This document shows positions 42,849 through 51,631 of a stretch of DNA of 64,000 nucleotides, in pieces. This stretch comes from Bacillota bacterium. Lineage in GTDB: Bacteria > Bacillota > Clostridia > Christensenellales > CAG-138. Within the stretch, counting starts at the first letter, position 1; the number at the start of each line of letters is the position of its first letter. The translations under genes were made by a program, and so were the position numbers. The DNA is taken from positions 1 through 64,000 of the forward strand of contig JAEYHP010000055.1 in NCBI GenBank assembly GCA_023409435.1. The letters run 5' to 3'. A model generated the notes under the pieces. That model saw nothing but the letters and a program-made list of their open reading frames with translations. It ran no database searches and had not been told where the DNA came from.

Positions 42849-43967
42849 TCAATGGCAGGCTTCTTCACCCAGCGTCAGGGCCTGCTGCATCAATACGGTA
42901 GCCAAGCCTTTTGCGCGGCTCCAGACGAGTTCGTCGAACTGCGCGTCCTCATGCGGCAGCGATCCGTTGCCCACAGGGGTCAATTCAATGCAGAAGCCGG
43001 GGAGCAGATATTCCTGCCGGAACCAGTTTTCAAATCCCGCGGCGTATACCGCAGGGTCGGCGGACACTTCCATCATAGAGTAGCCCGTCACTTCTGCAAG
43101 GGACTCTGCAATGGGCGCTGCGGCGGGGATCGCGTCCTCTGTGCCGCTGTCCGCCCAGTAAATGGTCTCGCCCTTGGTGTGGAAGGAGGCGGCCAATACA
43201 AACGTGTTCTCCTCGCACAGCTTCATCACAGCCTGTACCTCGGGTTCGGTGGCGGGGGCGGTGCCTTTGTACATTTCAGAGCTGGGCACGTCCGTGTTGC
43301 TCACCTTTTCCTCCCAGTGGCAGGGATATTGGCGGTTGAGGTCCACGCCGTTGATGTTGGCCTTCCATTCGCTGTAGGTACCCTGGAGCATGCGCATTGC
43401 CTTTACGGCCTCCGGATTTTTCGCTGCATCCGGCCCGTTTTGCACCAGGTTCACGCCGTCCGGGTTGACCATGGGCACGATATATACCGTGACGGAATCG
43501 AGCAGGTTGTCTGTGCCCGCCTCGTAGGCTCCGGCGTACGCATCTACGGTTTCCATCAAAAACGTGCTGGTGATGTATTCGCGCGCATGGTGCGTGCCAA
43601 GCAGCAGCAGTTTTGTTTCGCCTTTTCCGAGCTTTATGAGCGTAAGTTCCCTGCCTTCCACGGATTTGCCGATGGAGGAAACCTCAATCAAGTCGGGGTA
43701 CGCCTGGGCAAGTTCGTTCGTGTCCTCAAGCGTCATCTCATACGTATAGGTCTGGTTGGGGTTTATAAGGTTCTTTTCATCCTGCATGGGCGGCTCCGTC
43801 TGTTCGTTTTCCAAAGGCAGCGGGGTATCCGCCGCGCTTTCACCTTGCTGTGCCTGAGGTTCGTCTGAAGGGAAGTCGAGCGTGCCAGGGTCATTCGCGA
43901 TTGGCGCGCATGCGGCGAGCAAGCAAACGAGCAGCGCGCATGCGGTAAGGGTCATCCATTTGCGCAT
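42849..43967 (-). CDS. M14-family zinc carboxypeptidase, lipoprotein
   Basis: 372 residues. Lipobox LAAC near residue 20 follows a hydrophobic signal, so it is anchored on the outer face. An acidic Pro-rich linker leads to an M14 domain: LLLGTHHAREYITS (first zinc His and Glu), NINGVDLNRQYPCHW (substrate Arg/Asn), AASFHTKGE (second zinc His) and GFCIELTPVG (catalytic Glu). Trims C-terminal residues from peptides or wall material. Related to gamma-D-glutamyl-meso-diaminopimelate peptidases; specificity is not proven. Confidence 0.9.
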   Translation of the reverse strand: MRKWMTLTACALLVCLLAACAPIANDPGTLDFPSDEPQAQQGESAADTPLPLENEQTEPPMQDEKNLINPNQTYTYEMTLEDTNELAQAYPDLIEVSSIGKSVEGRELTLIKLGKGETKLLLLGTHHAREYITSTFLMETVDAYAGAYEAGTDNLLDSVTVYIVPMVNPDGVNLVQNGPDAAKNPEAVKAMRMLQGTYSEWKANINGVDLNRQYPCHWEEKVSNTDVPSSEMYKGTAPATEPEVQAVMKLCEENTFVLAASFHTKGETIYWADSGTEDAIPAAAPIAESLAEVTGYSMMEVSADPAVYAAGFENWFRQEYLLPGFCIELTPVGNGSLPHEDAQFDELVWSRAKGLATVLMQQALTLGEEACH

Positions 43968-44185
43968 GGCAGTTTCCTTTTCTAGAATTTCAATATCTAT
44001 TATAACGCATAAAATCGCGTTTTCGTTTCATGTTTTTTCTGGAATCCAGCGGACAATGCCGCTTCAAAAAGTGCCGGGCGGGGCAAATACGCCTATCTTA
44101 AAGGAAAAGAGCGTATGGCTTTTGCAGAGGTTGTCCAAACTAATTCCATGCATTTCCGTTATTTATATTGTAAAGGAGAAAAACC

Positions 44186-44341
44186 ATGTTCAACAGGAAC
44201 GCCCTTTCGCCGGACGCGCAGCAGTACTTCAACTCTTTGCCGCTGTTTTTGCAGGAATCCATCATGCAAACAGGGATGGAGTTCAAAAACAAGCAGGAAC
44301 TGGTCAATTTCTGCGAGTATGTGGATCATGATAATCCCTGA
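44186..44341 (+). CDS. 51-residue hypothetical protein
   Basis: Starts at the ATG at 44186, with TAAAGGAGA seven bases upstream, and ends in TGA. Sequence features: NALSPDAQQYFNSLPLFLQES, IMQTGMEFKNKQEL, acidic tail. No membrane segment. I recall similar short proteins (LP..VQE.IMQSG) in clostridial genomes, with no known function. The strong ribosome-binding site and the plausible amino-acid pattern make a real gene likely in spite of its length. Confidence 0.7.
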   Translation: MFNRNALSPDAQQYFNSLPLFLQESIMQTGMEFKNKQELVNFCEYVDHDNP

Positions 44342-44415
44342 TTATGTAGAAAGAATGTAGGCGGCAAGACTTTGCCTTTTTCTTTTTTGAGTGATGCCAC
44401 TTCTTCCCATCCGGC

Positions 44416-44445
44416 TTGCCGACTGGTCTTGCGCTGCGGTATACT
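44416..44445 (+). promoter_or_regulatory. Probable promoter of the WG-repeat gene
   Basis: TTGCCG at 44416 and TATACT at 44440 with an 18-base spacer, 37 bases before the start codon. Confidence 0.5.
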
Positions 44446-44481
44446 AAACTTAAACAAAAGCAATGCCGGGGAGGACAAAGG

Positions 44482-45666
44482 ATGCCCACCATGCAGCCGC
44501 GCCGCAGAAAGAAGCGGCTCTCCATCCTGTGGTATTACCCCATTACGGCGGCAGCCGTCTGTTTTGGCGTGCTGCTCTTTGTGTTGTTGTATTCCGGCGG
44601 CGGCGCTTCCGCCTTGCGTCAAGGGGGGACAGAGACGCTTGCGGCGTCCCCTTCTTCCATAGAAACGGTTGAAAAAACGGCTGAGGCGAATAAAATCGCA
44701 CCCTCGCCTTCGCCAAGCCCCGCTCCGCCTGCGGCGGATGCCGATATCGCGGGCAGGCTGTTCCCCTATGAGGAAGGTACGCTCTGGGGTTACCAAAACG
44801 CCAAGGGCGAGGTCGTTATACAGCCGCAGTTTTTGCGTGCGCTCGATTTTTTAGAAGGCCAGTACGCATTCGCGGCTGTAGAGCGGGACGGCGCGCTGCT
44901 GTACGGCCTGCTTTCGCGCAGCGGCGTGTGGGCGGTGGAGCCCCGGTGGAATGAAGTGCGAGGCTTTTCCGAAGGCCTTGCCGCGGTGGCGGAGGGCGAT
45001 AAGTGGGGGTATATCGACGTTGCGGGTAACATAAAAATCCCCTGCGCATACCGGGAGGCCGGGGATTTTCAGGATGGCCGCGCGGCGGTGCGCCCCAATT
45101 CTACGTTCGGCTACATCGACCCGGATGGGGATATGGCAATCACGCCCCAGTTTGATGCGGCGGGCGAATTCGGCAGCGACATGGCGTTTGTAAGCGGCGA
45201 AGGCAAGAGCTACATCATAGACAAGGTCGGCAAGAAGATCGCAACGCTCAGCAGCGAAACCGGGACCGTCTACCGGGAAGGCTTTGCCGCGGTGGACATC
45301 GGGGATGGATACGTGTTTTACAATACCTCGCGCAGGCGCGTGTTTTCAGAAATCTATCAGGATGCGGGCAATTTTTCAGAAGGATATGCCGCAATCAAAC
45401 AGGACGGGCTGTGGGGGTATATCAATACCGGCGGGGTGCTCCTTGTTCAGCCCAAGTACCAGGCTGCGGCCCCGTTTTCCCAAAGCCGCGCTCCCGTGCA
45501 GGACACAAGCGGCAAGTGGGGGTATATCGACAAAACCGGCGCGCACATCATCCCCTGCGTCTATGATGAGGCGGGGCCGTTCCTGCTTGATTACGCGGTG
45601 GTCAAAAAAGATGGAGTCGTGGGCATTGTAGACAGAAGCGGGGAGTTTTTGGAACTGTACCGTTAA
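44482..45666 (+). CDS. Membrane-anchored WG-repeat protein
   Basis: 394 residues from the ATG at 44482 (GGGGAGG upstream). Basic head (QPRRRKKRL), one membrane segment (near 15-37), short Pro/Ser linker, then at least six WG (KWG) beta-repeats of about 40 residues: GYQNAKGEVVIQPQF, WAVEPRWNEV, KWGYIDVAGNIKIPCAY, GYIDPDGDMAITPQF, LWGYINTGGVLLVQPKY, KWGYIDKTGAHIIPCVY. Extracellular binding or structural role, unknown ligand. Its 3' end overlaps the stop of the convergent Crp-type gene by four bases. Confidence 0.88.
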   Translation: MPTMQPRRRKKRLSILWYYPITAAAVCFGVLLFVLLYSGGGASALRQGGTETLAASPSSIETVEKTAEANKIAPSPSPSPAPPAADADIAGRLFPYEEGTLWGYQNAKGEVVIQPQFLRALDFLEGQYAFAAVERDGALLYGLLSRSGVWAVEPRWNEVRGFSEGLAAVAEGDKWGYIDVAGNIKIPCAYREAGDFQDGRAAVRPNSTFGYIDPDGDMAITPQFDAAGEFGSDMAFVSGEGKSYIIDKVGKKIATLSSETGTVYREGFAAVDIGDGYVFYNTSRRRVFSEIYQDAGNFSEGYAAIKQDGLWGYINTGGVLLVQPKYQAAAPFSQSRAPVQDTSGKWGYIDKTGAHIIPCVYDEAGPFLLDYAVVKKDGVVGIVDRSGEFLELYR

Positions 45667-46337
45667 TCCTCCCTGCCCTTTGCATACAGCTTGAAGGCGC
45701 TCTTGTGGTAACTCAAGACGCCTTCTTTTTGCAGGCGCGAAAGCTCGGCGGACATCGCGCTCCGTTCCACGCAGAGATAATCCGCCAGCTCCTGTCTGTC
45801 AAACGGTATAATGAACTGCGCGCTTTTGTGGGCGTGCGCTTGTTCGTTTAAATAAGAGAGCAGCTTTTCCCGCGTGGTGCGCCGGGAAATGTGCTGGATC
45901 TTGCTGTTAAGCATCATGTTTTTTCGCGCGAGTATCCCCATCATGTTGCGGATCAGTTGCGTATGGAATGCGCACCCGTTGGCACAGGGCGATATGATGC
46001 GCGTATGGTCAAAAAACAGCACGGCGCAGTCGGACGCCGCTTCCACAGAGACCGGGAGGACCGGAGCGTTTGCGAACGCGAACGCCTCCGCAAAAAGATC
46101 GCCTGCGCCAAGCTGCGTCAAAAGCGTGCGCGTGCCGTAGAGATCCTCCCGCGTCACCTGTATGCGGCCGACGAGAACCATGCCGAAGCCCGTTACGGGT
46201 TCGCCCGCGCGCAAAATGAAAGCGCCCTTTTCGTATTCGCGCGTCTTGGCGTGCAGGCAGCCCAAAAGCCCGAACAGTTCCGCTTCCTCTATGTTCTGAA
46301 AAAGCGGCGCGGCTTTTATGACCGGCAAGTGCTCCAT
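45663..46337 (-). CDS. Crp/Fnr-family transcription regulator
   Basis: 224 residues, GGGGGGAG upstream of the ATG. N-terminal cyclic-nucleotide-binding-type domain: EKGAFILRAGEPVTGFGMVLVGRIQV, LLTQLGAGDLFAEAFAF; C-terminal HTH: DRQELADYLCVERSAMSAELSRLQKEGVL. Effector unknown: the phosphate-binding R of CRP is not obvious and Fnr-type N-terminal cysteines are absent. Transcribed toward the WG gene, it has no clear target next to it. Confidence 0.9.
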   Translation of the reverse strand: MEHLPVIKAAPLFQNIEEAELFGLLGCLHAKTREYEKGAFILRAGEPVTGFGMVLVGRIQVTREDLYGTRTLLTQLGAGDLFAEAFAFANAPVLPVSVEAASDCAVLFFDHTRIISPCANGCAFHTQLIRNMMGILARKNMMLNSKIQHISRRTTREKLLSYLNEQAHAHKSAQFIIPFDRQELADYLCVERSAMSAELSRLQKEGVLSYHKSAFKLYAKGRED

Positions 46338-46426
46338 TTATGCTCCCCCCCTGCTTTGTTGGAAAACCAACCGTTTCTAAACAGTATATCCTTGCGGAGA
46401 TTTGCGCGCAAGCGGGCATAAACAAA

Positions 46427-46445
46427 AGCGGCCTTTTGGGCCGCT
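46427..46445. terminator. Short hairpin upstream of the Crp-type gene
   Basis: AGCGGCC-TTTTG-GGCCGCT followed by CTCGCTTTG. Could end transcription of gcvPB on the minus strand only weakly. Confidence 0.4.
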
Positions 46446-46463
46446 CTCGCTTTGTAAGCAATC

Positions 46464-46668
46464 CTGTTTAGGATTTTAAGGTATCGGCGCTTTCAGCGCC
46501 GACGATTATTTTTTACTGCGGGGAAACTGCGTTTCCCCGCGCCCCTTCCTTAAGAACGGCGACTACTCGAAAACTTTCTTTGGGAAAAACTTCGGGCGTT
46601 TCCGAGAGTGGGTTCTTAGGGCCGTTAGGACCCTAAGCGGAGGTTTGGAGGCAGACCCTCCAACGTAT
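46464..46668 (+). repeat. Composite of family B copy 3 and family A copy 7
   Basis: Family B at 46464-46560: TTTAGGATTTTAAGGTATCG, hairpin GGCGC-TTTCA-GCGCC, hairpin GGGGAAAC-TGCG-TTTCCCC, CCCCTTCCTTAAGAACGG. Family A at about 46600-46668: GGTTCTTAGGGCCGTTAGG, ACCCTAAGCGGAGGTTT, GGAGGCAGACCCTCCAACG, whose central stems carry mismatches. The same B-then-A order occurs at 36024-36280. It sits downstream of gcvPB. Confidence 0.85.
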
Positions 46669-46670
46669 CC

Positions 46671-48125
46671 TTATCCTTCGTCCTGCGGCAGCCAACGTAC
46701 AACCGGCGTTCTCGCCGCACGCGTTTCGTCCGGCCTGCCGATAGGCGTGGTAACGGGCGCCAAGTGCAGGGCGTCCGGGTCGCGCTGTGCCAAATCCGCG
46801 ATTTCGCACATGATGGAAACTAGCTGGTCCAGGTTTTCCCGGCTTTCGGTTTCCGTGGGCTCGAACATCATGGCCTCGTGCACGATCAGCGGGAAGTAGA
46901 TTGTGGGCGGGTGGAACCCGCGGTCGATGATCGCCTTGGCGATGTCGAGCGTCCTCACGCCGTTTGCAAGCTGCTCGCGCGGCTGCACCACGCATTCATG
47001 CATACAAACTCTGTCGTGCGGCAGCGCGTAGCAGCCTTTCAGGCCATGCTGCACATAGTTCGCGTTGAGCACCGCGTTTTCGCTTGCCTCGGTCAGTCCT
47101 TCCCCGCCAAGGGAAAGGATGTAGGCGTAGGCGCGGGCCAGTACGCCGAAATTGCCGAAGTACGGCTTCACGCGGCCTATGGAAAGCGGGCGGTCGAAGT
47201 CCGCGCGCACAGTTCCGTCTTCCCCGCAGAAAAGCACGGGGGCGGGCAGGAACGGGATGAGTTCCTTTTTCACGCCCACCGGGCCCGCGCCGGGGCCGCC
47301 GCCGCCGTGCGGGGTGGAGAACGTCTTATGAAGGTTCAGATGCACTACGTCGAAGCCCATGTCGCCGGGGCGCACCTTGCCCATGATGGCGTTCATGTTC
47401 GCGCCGTCGTAGTAGAGTAGCCCGCCCGCCTCGTGCACAAGTGCTGCGATCTCCAGTATGTTGCGGTCAAACAGCCCCAGCGTATTGGGGTTGGTCAGCA
47501 TCAGGCCCGCGGTTTTGCCGGAAAGGCGCGTCTTCAACGCTTCCACGTCCACGCCGCCTTCGGCGTTGGAGGGGATCTCCATCGCCTTGAAGCCCGCAAG
47601 GGCTGCCGAAGCGGGGTTGGTGCCATGCGCGGAATCCGGCACGAGCATTTCCGTGCGCTCGGCATCATTGCGCAACTGATGGTACGCCTTGATGATCATC
47701 AGCCCCGTCAGCTCCCCATGCGCACCTGCGGCGGGCTGCAAGGTGAAGGCGTCCATGCCGGTGACTTCAGAGAGCGCGTCCTGGAGTTGCGCCATCATGG
47801 AAAACGCGCCTGAAAGGTCAACTTCGTCCAGCAGCGGGTGCAGGTCGCGGAACACGCCCGCGACCTCCTCGTTGATCTTGGGGTTGTACTTCATGGTGCA
47901 GGAGCCTAATGGATAGCTGCCGTTGTCCACGCCGAAATTGCGGCGGGAAAGGCGGACGTAATGGCGCACAAGCTCCACTTCGCTCAGTTCGGGGAGAGGC
48001 AAAGCATCGCCTAACAGTTCCTTGGGCAGCGGCGCGTCGAGCTGGGGCACGTCGAGCTGCGGCAGGTCTGCGGCGCGGCGGCCAGCTTTACTCAGTTCAA
48101 ACAACAGCGGTACTGTGCTTCTCAT
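46671..48125 (-). CDS. gcvPB: Glycine dehydrogenase (decarboxylating) subunit 2
   Basis: 484 residues. The PLP-binding half of split P-protein: [20 protein letters not shown] contains the Schiff-base lysine (HKT), with [13 protein letters not shown] before it, and [15 protein letters not shown]. Decarboxylates glycine and passes the aminomethyl group to lipoyl GcvH. The ATG overlaps the gcvPA stop (ATGA). Confidence 0.96.
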   Translation of the reverse strand: MRSTVPLLFELSKAGRRAADLPQLDVPQLDAPLPKELLGDALPLPELSEVELVRHYVRLSRRNFGVDNGSYPLGSCTMKYNPKINEEVAGVFRDLHPLLDEVDLSGAFSMMAQLQDALSEVTGMDAFTLQPAAGAHGELTGLMIIKAYHQLRNDAERTEMLVPDSAHGTNPASAALAGFKAMEIPSNAEGGVDVEALKTRLSGKTAGLMLTNPNTLGLFDRNILEIAALVHEAGGLLYYDGANMNAIMGKVRPGDMGFDVVHLNLHKTFSTPHGGGGPGAGPVGVKKELIPFLPAPVLFCGEDGTVRADFDRPLSIGRVKPYFGNFGVLARAYAYILSLGGEGLTEASENAVLNANYVQHGLKGCYALPHDRVCMHECVVQPREQLANGVRTLDIAKAIIDRGFHPPTIYFPLIVHEAMMFEPTETESRENLDQLVSIMCEIADLAQRDPDALHLAPVTTPIGRPDETRAARTPVVRWLPQDEG

Positions 48126-49456
48126 TTTGCCACCTCCTCGAGCGCGTTCAGGAACGCGTCCAGCTCTTCGCGCGTGTTCTGCTCCGTCGCGCAGTAGAGG
48201 ATGCCGCTGTCTCCGGCATAATAGCGGTTGAGCGGCAGCCCGCCGATGAAACCGCGCGCTTTGAGCGCGTCGTTGATCGACTGCGCGTCCTTCCCGCAGT
48301 CGATAACGAACTCGTGGAAGAACGGCGAACTATACCTTGCACGCATACCGGGAATGTGGAGTATGCCCTCATAAAGGTAATGCGCTTTCTGCAAACACTG
48401 CTCCGCTACCTCTCGCATGCCGCCCGGTCCCATGGCTGCAAGGTACACCGCGGCGCGCAGCGCGCACAGGCTCTGGTTGGAGCAGACGTTGGAGGAGGCC
48501 TTTTCTCTGCGGATATGCTGCTCGCGCGCCTGCAGCGTCAGCACATAGGCGCGTCTGCCTTCCCCATCCACCGTTTCTCCTGCTATTCTGCCGGGCAGGT
48601 GGCGGATGTACTGCTGTTTCGTTGCCATAAACCCAAGGTACGGCCCGCCAACAGAGAGCGGCAGCCCAAGCGGCTGGCCTTCCCCCACCGCGATATCCGC
48701 GCCGTAGTCCCCCGGGCGCTTCAATAACCCCAGCGAAATGGGGTTGACTACGGCGGTCAGAAGCGCGCCTTTTTCGTGCAGCGTTGTGGCGGTGCCTTCC
48801 ATATCTTCCACAACGCCGAAGAAGTTGGGGTTTTGCAGCAGCAGGCCACCGGCGCCCTCGAGGTTGGCGGCTAACGCGTCAAAATCCGTCCTGCCTTCCC
48901 TGTCCAACGGGATCTCTGTAAGCTCAAAACCCACAAACCGCGCGTAGGTCTTTAAGATAGCGATATATTCCGGATTGAGACCGGCGGAATAGAGCGCCTT
49001 ATTCTTGCGCGTGATGCCGCGCAGCATGACCATGGCCTCCGCGCAGGCGGAGCCGCCGTCGTATACCGAGGCGTTGGAGGCATCCAGCCCCGTCAACTGG
49101 CAGATAAGCGTCTGGTACTCGAATATTGCCTGCAGCATGCCCTGGCTCATTTCGGGCTGGTAGGGCGTGTACGCGGTGTAGAATTCCGAGCGGGAGGCCA
49201 TGGCGTCCACCACCGAGGGGATGTAGTGCCTGTACGCACCCGCGCCGCGGAAAAGCGGAAGTTCTCCCGCCTTGCTCGCAAACGCCTGGAACGCGCGCCG
49301 TACCTCCTGCTCGCTCTTGCCCTTGGGCAGGTCGAGCGGGCGGCCGAGCCGCGCTTTTTCGGGAATGTCGGAAAACAGCTCGTCGATGCTCTCTAGCCCT
49401 ATGGCGTTGAGCATCTCACGCTGTTCTTCCCTTGTGTTTGGAACGTAACTGCGCAT
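48122..49456 (-). CDS. gcvPA: Glycine dehydrogenase (decarboxylating) subunit 1
   Basis: 444 residues, GGGAGA upstream. N-terminal half of P-protein: [74 protein letters not shown]. Works only with GcvPB. Third gene in gcvT-H-PA-PB. Confidence 0.96.
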   Translation of the reverse strand: MRSYVPNTREEQREMLNAIGLESIDELFSDIPEKARLGRPLDLPKGKSEQEVRRAFQAFASKAGELPLFRGAGAYRHYIPSVVDAMASRSEFYTAYTPYQPEMSQGMLQAIFEYQTLICQLTGLDASNASVYDGGSACAEAMVMLRGITRKNKALYSAGLNPEYIAILKTYARFVGFELTEIPLDREGRTDFDALAANLEGAGGLLLQNPNFFGVVEDMEGTATTLHEKGALLTAVVNPISLGLLKRPGDYGADIAVGEGQPLGLPLSVGGPYLGFMATKQQYIRHLPGRIAGETVDGEGRRAYVLTLQAREQHIRREKASSNVCSNQSLCALRAAVYLAAMGPGGMREVAEQCLQKAHYLYEGILHIPGMRARYSSPFFHEFVIDCGKDAQSINDALKARGFIGGLPLNRYYAGDSGILYCATEQNTREELDAFLNALEEVAK

Positions 49457-49468
49457 GGGTTTTCTCCC

Positions 49469-49843
49469 TTATAGCGTCGCCACAAACGCGTCGTATTCCA
49501 CGGCAGATAAAAGCGCCGCTTCGTCCACCTCGCTTGCCGCAAGCACCACAATGAACTCTTCATACGGCGCACTGTTCAGGCGCTCGGGTTCGTCCTCGAG
49601 CGGTTTGTTCACTTCCAGCACCTCGCCGCCCACCGGCGTATAGACGTTGGATACCGCCTTGACGGATTCTACCACCGCCACGCTGTCCCCGGGGTTTATG
49701 GTATCCCCGACCTGCGGCAGCTCCACATACACGATATCCCCCAGCGCTTCCTGTGCGTGCGCCGTGATGCCAAGGCGCGCCTTGCCATCCTCAAAGATTA
49801 CCCATTCATGCTCCTTGGTGTACTTGCGGTCGTTCGGCGTCAT
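49469..49843 (-). CDS. gcvH: Glycine cleavage system H protein
   Basis: 124 residues, AGGAGG upstream. Lipoyl domain: KEHEWVIFEDGKARLGITAH, GDSVAVVESVKAVSNVYTP with the lipoylated lysine in ESVKAVS. Shuttles the aminomethyl group between P, T and L proteins. Confidence 0.96.
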   Translation of the reverse strand: MTPNDRKYTKEHEWVIFEDGKARLGITAHAQEALGDIVYVELPQVGDTINPGDSVAVVESVKAVSNVYTPVGGEVLEVNKPLEDEPERLNSAPYEEFIVVLAASEVDEAALLSAVEYDAFVATL

Positions 49844-49882
49844 GGACTGTACCTCCTATAATTATTGATTCGAGTTTCTATT

Positions 49883-50110
49883 TCCGGGGGCTTTGCCCCC
49901 CGAGCCCCCACATAAGGGACGTAACGTCCCTTATGAATCCCCAAATGGGTTCCAAGGGTCGTTACGACCCTTGGCGGGAGTTTGGGGGCCGAGCTGAGCG
50001 CCGCCAGTGGCGGAGCAAGCGCAGTGGAGGCCCAGTGAGCAAAGGAACGCAGGCCGTTAGGGTCTGCGAGACTATTGCGAACTGTGGGCCCGCCAGGCAG
50101 AGCCCTCATG
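49883..50110 (+). repeat. Modular intergenic repeat, family A, copy 8
   Basis: GGGGGCTTTGCCCCC, ATAAGGGACGTAACGTCCCTTAT, GGGTTCCAAGGGTCGTTACG, ACCCTTGGCGGGAGTTTGGG, then the long module GCGCCGCCAGTGGCGGAGC...ACTGTGGGCCCGCCAGGCAG and AGCCCTCATGCG. Lies between gcvT and gcvH in the operon. Its module stems differ in sequence from other copies yet remain paired. Confidence 0.85.
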
Positions 50111-50118
50111 CGCATTTC

Positions 50119-51198
50119 TTACTTCCCTCTTTTATAAAACGGCAGCGAAACCTGCTCCGCCTGCAGCGGGCGGTTGCGCACCACAATGAAAAATGCCGTT
50201 TCGGCTGCGGCGCCCGCATCCACAAGCGCCATGGCATAGCTTGCGCCGAGCGTAGGCGAAGGCACGCCGGATGTGGTGACGCCGACTTTTTTTCCATTTA
50301 CAAGAACATCTTCCCCGCCCCTTGCAATGCCGCGGTCGGTAAGCTTTAACCCGATACGCACGCGCGCGGGCACTTCCACCAGCCCTTCCCGGCCGATGAA
50401 TTCGCCTTTGTCGAGCTTGATGGCAAACAAGAGTCCGGCCTCGCGCGGGGTGATGTCCTTCCCCAGTTCGTGCCCGTACAGCGGCATGCCCGCCTCAAAG
50501 CGCAGCGTATCCCGGGCGCCGAGGCCGCAGGGCAGCGCACCGTAAGGCTTCCCCGCTTCCAGCAGCAGGCCCCAAAGCGCTTCCCCGTTCTTTGCGGGGC
50601 AGTACAGTTCCAGCCCGTCCTCGCCGGTGTAGCCGGTACGGGAAACGATGGCGGGAACGCCGCAGACATGAAGTTCAGAAAACGAATAGTTTTTGTCGGG
50701 CAGCGACCCATCGCAGAGTGGGGACAGGATTTCGTTCGCCTTTGGCCCCTGGAGCGCGATCTGCGCGAAGGCGGCGGACAGGTTATCGAGCGCAACATCA
50801 AACCATTCCGCGTTCTGCCGCATCCACTCAAAATCCTTTTGTGTGTTGGAGGCATTGACCACCACAAGGTAGCGTTCTTCGCTGAATTTATAGACGATCA
50901 CGTCGTCCACCGTGCCGCCGTCCGGATAGCACATGGGCGAGTATCGGCAGCGGAGCGGTAACATGGACGCGATGCTGTTGGTCAGAAGATGGTCTAAATA
51001 GCTTTCCGCGTCCCTGCCTGTAACAAAAATTTCCCCCATATGCGAGACGTCGAACAGTCCCGCGCGCTCGCGCACGGCCTTGTGCTCCTCCAGCACCGAG
51101 GAATACTGCACCGGCAGCGCCCAGCCGCCAAAATCGATGAGTTTGCCGCCGAGCGCGACATGCGCCTGGTACAGCGGCGTTTGTTTTAGATCCTCCAT
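50119..51198 (-). CDS. gcvT: Glycine cleavage system T protein (aminomethyltransferase)
   Basis: 359 residues, AGGAGG upstream of the ATG at 51198. Motifs: LIDFGGWALPVQYSSVLEEHKAVRERAGLFDVSHMGE at the N-terminus, SRTGYTGEDGLELYC, LGARDTLRFEAGMPLYGHEL and the C-terminal EAGLLFAIKLDKGEFIGRE. Transfers the methylene to tetrahydrofolate and frees ammonia. Directly behind the glycine riboswitch. Confidence 0.96.
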   Translation of the reverse strand: MEDLKQTPLYQAHVALGGKLIDFGGWALPVQYSSVLEEHKAVRERAGLFDVSHMGEIFVTGRDAESYLDHLLTNSIASMLPLRCRYSPMCYPDGGTVDDVIVYKFSEERYLVVVNASNTQKDFEWMRQNAEWFDVALDNLSAAFAQIALQGPKANEILSPLCDGSLPDKNYSFSELHVCGVPAIVSRTGYTGEDGLELYCPAKNGEALWGLLLEAGKPYGALPCGLGARDTLRFEAGMPLYGHELGKDITPREAGLLFAIKLDKGEFIGREGLVEVPARVRIGLKLTDRGIARGGEDVLVNGKKVGVTTSGVPSPTLGASYAMALVDAGAAAETAFFIVVRNRPLQAEQVSLPFYKRGK

Positions 51199-51242
51199 AG
51201 GAACCTCCTGATATCAATATGTGCAAAAAAAGGACATAAAAA

Positions 51243-51442
51243 GAGCGCGCAAAAAGAAATTGCGCGCTCCGTCCTTGCACCTGAGAGATTCCCCTGTTAC
51301 GTTCTAAAAGATGAACAAGGTTGCCCCATCGGCGCCGCCATAGTAAGGCGGCTTTCCGGAGGTTTGTCCGGGTACGGTTCTTTTGCCTGAGAGTTTTTGC
51401 CCTTCCCCTTCGGCGCCGCGCTATGCGGTCTCTCCCGAACCC
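51243..51442 (-). promoter_or_regulatory. Tandem glycine riboswitch with terminator
   Basis: On the minus strand: aptamer 1 GGTTCGGGAGAGACCGC..., CCGAAGGGGAAGGGCAA, AACTCTCAGGCAAAAGAAC, linker GGACAAACC, then aptamer 2 GGAAAGCC...GCCGATGGGGCAACC, GGGGAATCTCTCAGGTGCAA. Both conserved CTCTCAGG cores are there. GAGCGCGCAA-AAAGAAA-TTGCGCGCTC (51243-51269) followed by TTTTTAT is the expression platform. Glycine binding should prevent termination and turn on gcv. Confidence 0.95.
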
Positions 51443-51477
51443 ATCATCCACAGTATGCTGTTTTCCCAACTTTTTAT

Positions 51478-51506
51478 AGTATAGCAAGAAGCGCGCGGGA
51501 TGAAAA
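51478..51506 (-). promoter_or_regulatory. Promoter of the gcv operon
   Basis: On the minus strand TTTTCA (51501-51506), 17-base spacer, TATACT (51478-51483), about 35 bases before the riboswitch. Confidence 0.55.
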
Positions 51507-51631
51507 GCAAAATTCCGTTCAGATGCGATGAAAGCGTCTCGTTAAATTTTAAACCCGAAATTCCCCTTTGCGCTGCCAAAAGAAGAGGCTATACTGGTCT
51601 TTGTAGGCATCATAATACGGGAGGAATACAT

